From: Nitrospina sp.
Lineage (GTDB): Bacteria; Nitrospinota; Nitrospinia; Nitrospinales; Nitrospinaceae
Direction of reading: 5' to 3'
Length of the DNA stretch: 16,490 nucleotides
NCBI GenBank assembly: GCA_004357365.1
Contig: SMVT01000182.1
Coordinates: 1 to 16,490 of the forward strand
The position numbers and the translations under genes were made by a program. Below the pieces are notes generated by a model. That model saw only the letters and a list, made by a program, of their open reading frames with translations, was not told the DNA's origin and did not search any database. Of the stretch, positions 13,460-16,490 are shown in pieces (position 1 is the first letter of the stretch; each line of letters opens with the position of its first letter).

Positions 13460-14742
13460 AGCAACTCTCCGCGCAGGATCGTTTCCTCCCGGCCGGGACC
13501 CGTGGAAATCAGGGGAATCTCCACCCCGAGGTGATCCTGCAGGCCGTCGATGTAGCGTTTGGCGTTGTCCGGCAATTCGTCGAAACACCGGATGCCCGAG
13601 GTGCTTTGTTGCCATCCCGGATACTCAGTATACACCGGTTCGCACTGCTCGAGCACCGGCAGGCTGGCGGGCAGGCCATCGACTACTTTTCCGTGGTGGC
13701 GGTAGCCGGTGCAGACGCGAATGGTGTCCAACTGATCCAGCACGTCGATTTTGGTGAGGGCAACGGCATCGATACCGTTCAACTCGACGGCGTATTTGCC
13801 GACCACGGCATCGAACCATCCGCACCGGCGCGGCCGCCCGGTGGTGGAGCCGAACTCGTCGCCGTCGTTCCGTAACTGTTCGCCGTAATCGTCGTGCAAC
13901 TCCGTCGGAAACGGACCTTCGCCGACGCGGGTGGTGTAGGCTTTGATCACGCCGAGGGTCCGGTCGATCCTGGCCGGCGGAATGCCGAGCCCGGTGCAGG
14001 CGCCCCCGGCGGTGGAATTCGACGAGGTGACGAAGGGATACGTTCCGTGGTCGATGTCCAGCATGGTGCCCTGCGCGCCTTCGCACAGGATGGTTTTGCC
14101 TTCAGCGATCCGATCGCGCAGAAAACTCTGGGTGTTGACGATGAATTTCACGAACCGGTCGCGGTGCGACAACATCTGGTCGACGATTTCGCCGAGCTCC
14201 GGCAGGTTTTCACCGTACAGGTTTTTGAGAATCTTTTTCTTTTCCTCGTAATTGGACCGCAGGGTTTCCTGCAGGCGCGATTCGTCGAGAAAATCGCAGG
14301 TGCGCAGACCGACGCGCGCGATTTTGTCGGAATAGGCCGGGCCGATGCCGCGGCCGGTGGTGCCGATCTTGCGCGAACCGGAGGCGCCCTCCTTCTGCAA
14401 GGCGGAGATGCGGTGGTAAGGCAGGATGATATTGGCGCGGTCGCTGATCAACAGCCGCCCCTCGTAATCGAATCCCAAGTCCTTGAGCATCTGCATCTCT
14501 TCCGAGAGCGCGGCGGGATCGATCACCACGCCGTTGCCGATGACGCATATTTTATCGGGGCGGAAAATGGCGGAGGGAATCAGGTGCAGGATGTATTTGT
14601 TGCCGTCGAAGATGATGGTATGCCCGGCATTGTGACCGCCCTGGTAACGGGCCACCACGTCCGCCTTTTCGGTCAACAGGTCGATGATCTTGCCCTTCCC
14701 CTCATCTCCCCATTGCATTCCGACGACGACACACACAGACAT
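13456..14742 (-). CDS. purA: Adenylosuccinate synthase
   Basis: This enzyme joins IMP and aspartate with GTP to form adenylosuccinate, the first step from IMP to AMP, in the cytosol. The 428-residue protein is full length. The P-loop WGDEGKGKIID at 11-21 includes the catalytic D13; GHNAGHT supplies H41; IGTTGRGIGPAY lies at 127-138; and STGPGREETI closes the GTP-binding end near 413-422. Later blocks such as GRPRRCGWFD also match the family. ATG 14742 follows GAGGAAT, a clear ribosome site. The stop TGA overlaps the GTG start of the HesB-like gene. A promoter candidate and a leader of about 95 bases with a GC hairpin lie upstream. Nothing in the sequence is atypical. Confidence 0.97.
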   Translation of the reverse strand: MSVCVVVGMQWGDEGKGKIIDLLTEKADVVARYQGGHNAGHTIIFDGNKYILHLIPSAIFRPDKICVIGNGVVIDPAALSEEMQMLKDLGFDYEGRLLISDRANIILPYHRISALQKEGASGSRKIGTTGRGIGPAYSDKIARVGLRTCDFLDESRLQETLRSNYEEKKKILKNLYGENLPELGEIVDQMLSHRDRFVKFIVNTQSFLRDRIAEGKTILCEGAQGTMLDIDHGTYPFVTSSNSTAGGACTGLGIPPARIDRTLGVIKAYTTRVGEGPFPTELHDDYGEQLRNDGDEFGSTTGRPRRCGWFDAVVGKYAVELNGIDAVALTKIDVLDQLDTIRVCTGYRHHGKVVDGLPASLPVLEQCEPVYTEYPGWQQSTSGIRCFDELPDNAKRYIDGLQDHLGVEIPLISTGPGREETILRGELL

Positions 14743-14844
14743 AGCGATTCCTCAGTTGGTTTCGATCCAAAAAATTGTTGCGAGTTCAGTTCAAAGGCTG
14801 GACGGCCGCATCCGGGCGTTTAAGCGCCGGAGGGCCAACCGGGT

Positions 14845-14872
14845 ATTATGGGGATTTAACCTGCAAAGTCAA
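14845..14872 (-). promoter_or_regulatory. Promoter candidate for purA
   Basis: On the - strand TTGACT (14872-14867), a 16-base spacer, then CATAAT (14850-14845), five of six matches in both boxes. A start near 14838 gives a leader of about 95 bases. The leader carries a bulged GC hairpin (14812-14830). Confidence 0.6.
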
Positions 14873-14901
14873 GCGGAGTACCTCCGCAGGCCGGGCCACA
14901 C

Positions 14902-14962
14902 CCGGGTGGCGAATCGCCACGGATAAATTTAAAACACCGGGTGGCGAAAGCAACCGATAAAT
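14902..14962. repeat. Tandem pair of imperfect 26-27 base repeats with hairpin
   Basis: Two copies share CCGGGTGGCGAA (14902-14913 and 14937-14948) and end in GATAAAT (to 14928 and 14962), with changes between. Copy one contains a perfect 7-bp palindrome, GTGGCGA-A-TCGCCAC (14906-14920), which copy two has lost (GTGGCGAAAGCAAC). They lie between the YkgJ-type gene and the purA promoter. Nothing else in the 14743-15009 spacer looks coding. Confidence 0.55.
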
Positions 14963-14991
14963 CGCGAATCCAAGCCTCTGCGAAATTGGGT

Positions 14992-15006
14992 CCAGCGTCA
15001 CGCTGG
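14992..15006 (-). terminator. Hairpin directly after the YkgJ-type gene, weak terminator candidate
   Basis: CCAGCG-TCA-CGCTGG forms a perfect 6-bp stem with a 3-base loop, 3 bases beyond the stop codon of the cysteine-cluster gene. No T-run follows on the - strand (ACCCAATTT), so it may slow or stabilise the transcript end rather than be a classic terminator, or belong to the neighbouring repeat. Confidence 0.35.
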
Positions 15007-15009
15007 CGG

Positions 15010-15417
15010 CTAGCCCCGGAAATCTTTGAGGGCTTTTTTGATCTCTGCGGGCGGGATGACCGGCCCCTGGCCGATGCCGGGGCAGAACCCGGCGGTCAAC
15101 TGCCAGTGGTTGCGGGTCTCCAGGTTTTCCTTCCAGAAGGGATAAGTCTGGCACTGCTTGGGCTTTGCGGGATGAATGCCGCACCCGTCCATGGTGAGAA
15201 ACCGGCACACCTCGCCCTCCTTAAACTCCATCTCCCACACGCCATGATCCTTTTGCAGGAATTTCTGTTTGAAGCCGGAGGTCTTGATCTCCAGAAACTT
15301 GGCCGCTTTCTGAATGTCCTCTTTATCGAAATTCACTACGCCCGGTTTCATACAGCACTTGAAACAATCGGGCTGGCACTCGAACCGGATGGGTTCCTGT
15401 TCCCACCATTTGGGCAT
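15010..15417 (-). CDS. YkgJ family cysteine-cluster protein
   Basis: A 135-residue soluble protein of the YkgJ/UPF0153 type, thought to bind zinc or iron. The N-terminal cluster is FEC14QPDC18FKCC (C21, C22), followed by the PGVVNFDKEDI stretch and the later C71, C79, C89 and C112. The C79-G-IHPAKPKQC89-x-TYPFW block is the classic signature of the family (GC-x-I-x-x-x-x-P-x-x-C-x-x-YPF). The biochemical role is not established; metal binding is expected from the eight cysteines, all of which lie in family positions. The start ATG is 2 bases after the proB stop, so it is the second gene of a proB operon, a pairing with no obvious functional link. A hairpin directly follows its stop. Confidence 0.86.
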   Translation of the reverse strand: MPKWWEQEPIRFECQPDCFKCCMKPGVVNFDKEDIQKAAKFLEIKTSGFKQKFLQKDHGVWEMEFKEGEVCRFLTMDGCGIHPAKPKQCQTYPFWKENLETRNHWQLTAGFCPGIGQGPVIPPAEIKKALKDFRG

Positions 15418-15419
15418 GG

Positions 15420-16490
15420 CTACACCAGCACGAGGTCATCGCGGTGGATGACTTCTTCGTAAAAGTTTTGGCCGACAAGACTGCGCATGGCACCGGTTTT
15501 CATGCCCTTGATCTGGTCGAGATCGCGCGAGTTGTAATTGACCAGGCCGCGGGCGATTTCATTATTCTTCTCATCCAGTATACGCACGGCGGCGCGGAAT
15601 TCAAAACGCCCGTCGACCTTGACGATCCCCGCCGCCAGCAGACTCTTGCCGCGCTCCACCAGCGCCTGGCGCGCCCCGGCGTCGACAGTGACCGATCCCG
15701 CCGGTTTCAGCGTGTGGGCGATCCAGTGCTTGCGGTCCTTGATCTTCACCTCTCCCGACCAGAACAGCGTGCCGACCTGGCTTCCGGCAAACACTTTTTT
15801 CAGGTTTTCGCCCTTGAGGCCGTTGATGATGAGCGTGGGGATGCCGAAACTCATGGTCTTTTTCGCCGCCAGCACCTTGGTGTACATGCCGCCGACCGCC
15901 AGCGGATTTTTGCTCCTGCCCGCCAGTTTTTCAATCTCCGGCGTGATGCGGTCGACGTGCGAGATCAACTCCGGCGCCCGCCCGTCCTTTGAGTACGCCT
16001 TGCCCGGATCAGCGGTGAACAAACCATCGACGTCCGACAGCAGGATCAAGAGATGCGCCTCCGCCATGCAGGCCACGTTGGCGGACAGCGTGTCGTTGTC
16101 GCCGATCTTGATCTCGTCGACCGTCACCGAATCGTTTTCGTTGACGATGGGGATGACGCCGTGCTTCAGCAGGGCTACCAGCGTGTGCCGGGCATTGAGA
16201 TAGCGCCGGCGGTTTTCGAGGTCGTCATGACTCAAAAGAATCTGCGCCACCTTGAGCCCCTGCTTCTCGAACGACCGCTCATAAGAGCGCATCAGGAAAC
16301 TCTGGCCGATGGCGGCGCAGGCCTGCTTCTCCGGAATGTCGAGGTGGGGCCGTTTCAGGTTGAGCCGCTCGCGCCCCGCCATGATCGCGCCGGAGGACAC
16401 CAGGATCACCTCGTACCCGGCGTCGGCGATGGCCTTGATGCGTTTCGCGTAACCGCGGATGCGCTTCTGGCTGAGGCCGCGCTCCAGGGG
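15420..16490 (-). CDS. proB: Glutamate 5-kinase, N-terminus cut by window end
   Basis: This enzyme phosphorylates glutamate with ATP in the first step of proline synthesis. The frame is open to the window edge, leaving 356 residues; only a short N-terminal stretch of the kinase domain is missing. The amino-acid-kinase part shows ILVSSGAIMAG (29-39), IPIVNENDSVTVDEIKIGDND and LLSDVDGLFTADP. The C-terminal PUA domain starts near DRKHW and includes SVTVDAGARQAL and NYNSRDL. The normally conserved GTGGM-x-TK near the ATP site reads AVGGMYTK here (15899-15876), which keeps the lysine and both glycines next to Met but changes the first two residues. The next gene starts 2 bases downstream. In many genomes proB lies by obg or proA; the upstream neighbour is outside the window. 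Confidence 0.93.
   Translation of the reverse strand, partial: PLERGLSQKRIRGYAKRIKAIADAGYEVILVSSGAIMAGRERLNLKRPHLDIPEKQACAAIGQSFLMRSYERSFEKQGLKVAQILLSHDDLENRRRYLNARHTLVALLKHGVIPIVNENDSVTVDEIKIGDNDTLSANVACMAEAHLLILLSDVDGLFTADPGKAYSKDGRAPELISHVDRITPEIEKLAGRSKNPLAVGGMYTKVLAAKKTMSFGIPTLIINGLKGENLKKVFAGSQVGTLFWSGEVKIKDRKHWIAHTLKPAGSVTVDAGARQALVERGKSLLAAGIVKVDGRFEFRAAVRILDEKNNEIARGLVNYNSRDLDQIKGMKTGAMRSLVGQNFYEEVIHRDDLVLV

Noticed and set aside
13460..13615. N-terminal extension of the HesB-like gene into purA
   Set aside because: The extension is Arg/Gly/Pro-rich translation of purA in another frame. The GTGA overlap with its own ribosome site explains the start better.
13894..14823. 309-codon open frame on the + strand opposite purA
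   Set aside because: It is a shadow of purA. There is no domain, and it would run over the purA ribosome site and leader.
1..16490. CRISPR array, tRNA or rRNA genes, transposase, prophage, toxin-antitoxin or defence system
   Set aside because: No repeat-spacer periodicity, no tRNA-like cloverleaf in the spacers, and no protein with the relevant motifs was found on either strand.

Overview
The window is an ordinary, densely packed bacterial chromosome segment. It is GC-rich by eye, has short spacers and often uses overlapping stop/start codons. The gene content suggests a free-living Gram-negative respiratory bacterium that makes isoprenoids by the non-mevalonate route: a Bacillus-type SdhAB, IspH, a squalene-synthase-like enzyme, an AsmA-like envelope protein, a stand-alone urate-oxidase-N-type membrane domain and CstA. 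My tentative guess is Nitrospinota or a related deep lineage. This rests on the impression of the gene set and protein style, not on a marker gene, and no rRNA or tRNA is visible.

Layout of the left half (+ strand, 1-8203). The window opens inside sdhA (C-terminal part only), followed by sdhB. Next come ispH, a squalene/phytoene-synthase-family gene and a DUF1566-type gene, with short gaps, probably one isoprenoid-centred operon. A run of small membrane proteins follows: a four-TM protein, a CopD/HemJ-like four-TM protein with membrane histidines, and a 50-residue acidic single-TM protein. These lead into an Fe-S uracil-DNA glycosylase. A promoter and a hairpin-rich repeat then precede a two-gene unit (small two-TM protein plus aldo/keto reductase), a coiled-coil tail-anchored protein, a second repeat remnant, and a Urate_ox_N-like membrane protein that ends at a strong intrinsic terminator (8238-8289).

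Middle and right half. A large AsmA-like gene (+, 8383-10599) converges on a block read from the - strand: proB (cut by the right edge) and a YkgJ-type cysteine-cluster gene; then purA with a GTGA overlap into a small HesB-like CC-motif gene; then cstA; then an Nfu-type Fe-S scaffold gene with its own promoter. A 267-base spacer between the YkgJ gene and purA carries a tandem pair of repeats, hairpins and the best purA promoter candidate.

How the genes fit together. Fe-S chemistry recurs: SdhB (three clusters), IspH, the uracil-DNA glycosylase, Nfu, the HesB-like protein and a cysteine-cluster protein. The clients are not in one operon with the scaffold, so this may be coincidence. IspH and the squalene synthase form a plausible start and branch point for squalene or hopanoid synthesis. 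I found no CRISPR array, prophage, transposase, toxin-antitoxin or defence system. The points worth a second look are small: repeat elements placed in leaders and spacers, unrecognised small membrane proteins, a stand-alone urate-oxidase membrane domain, and a few family-atypical motifs.
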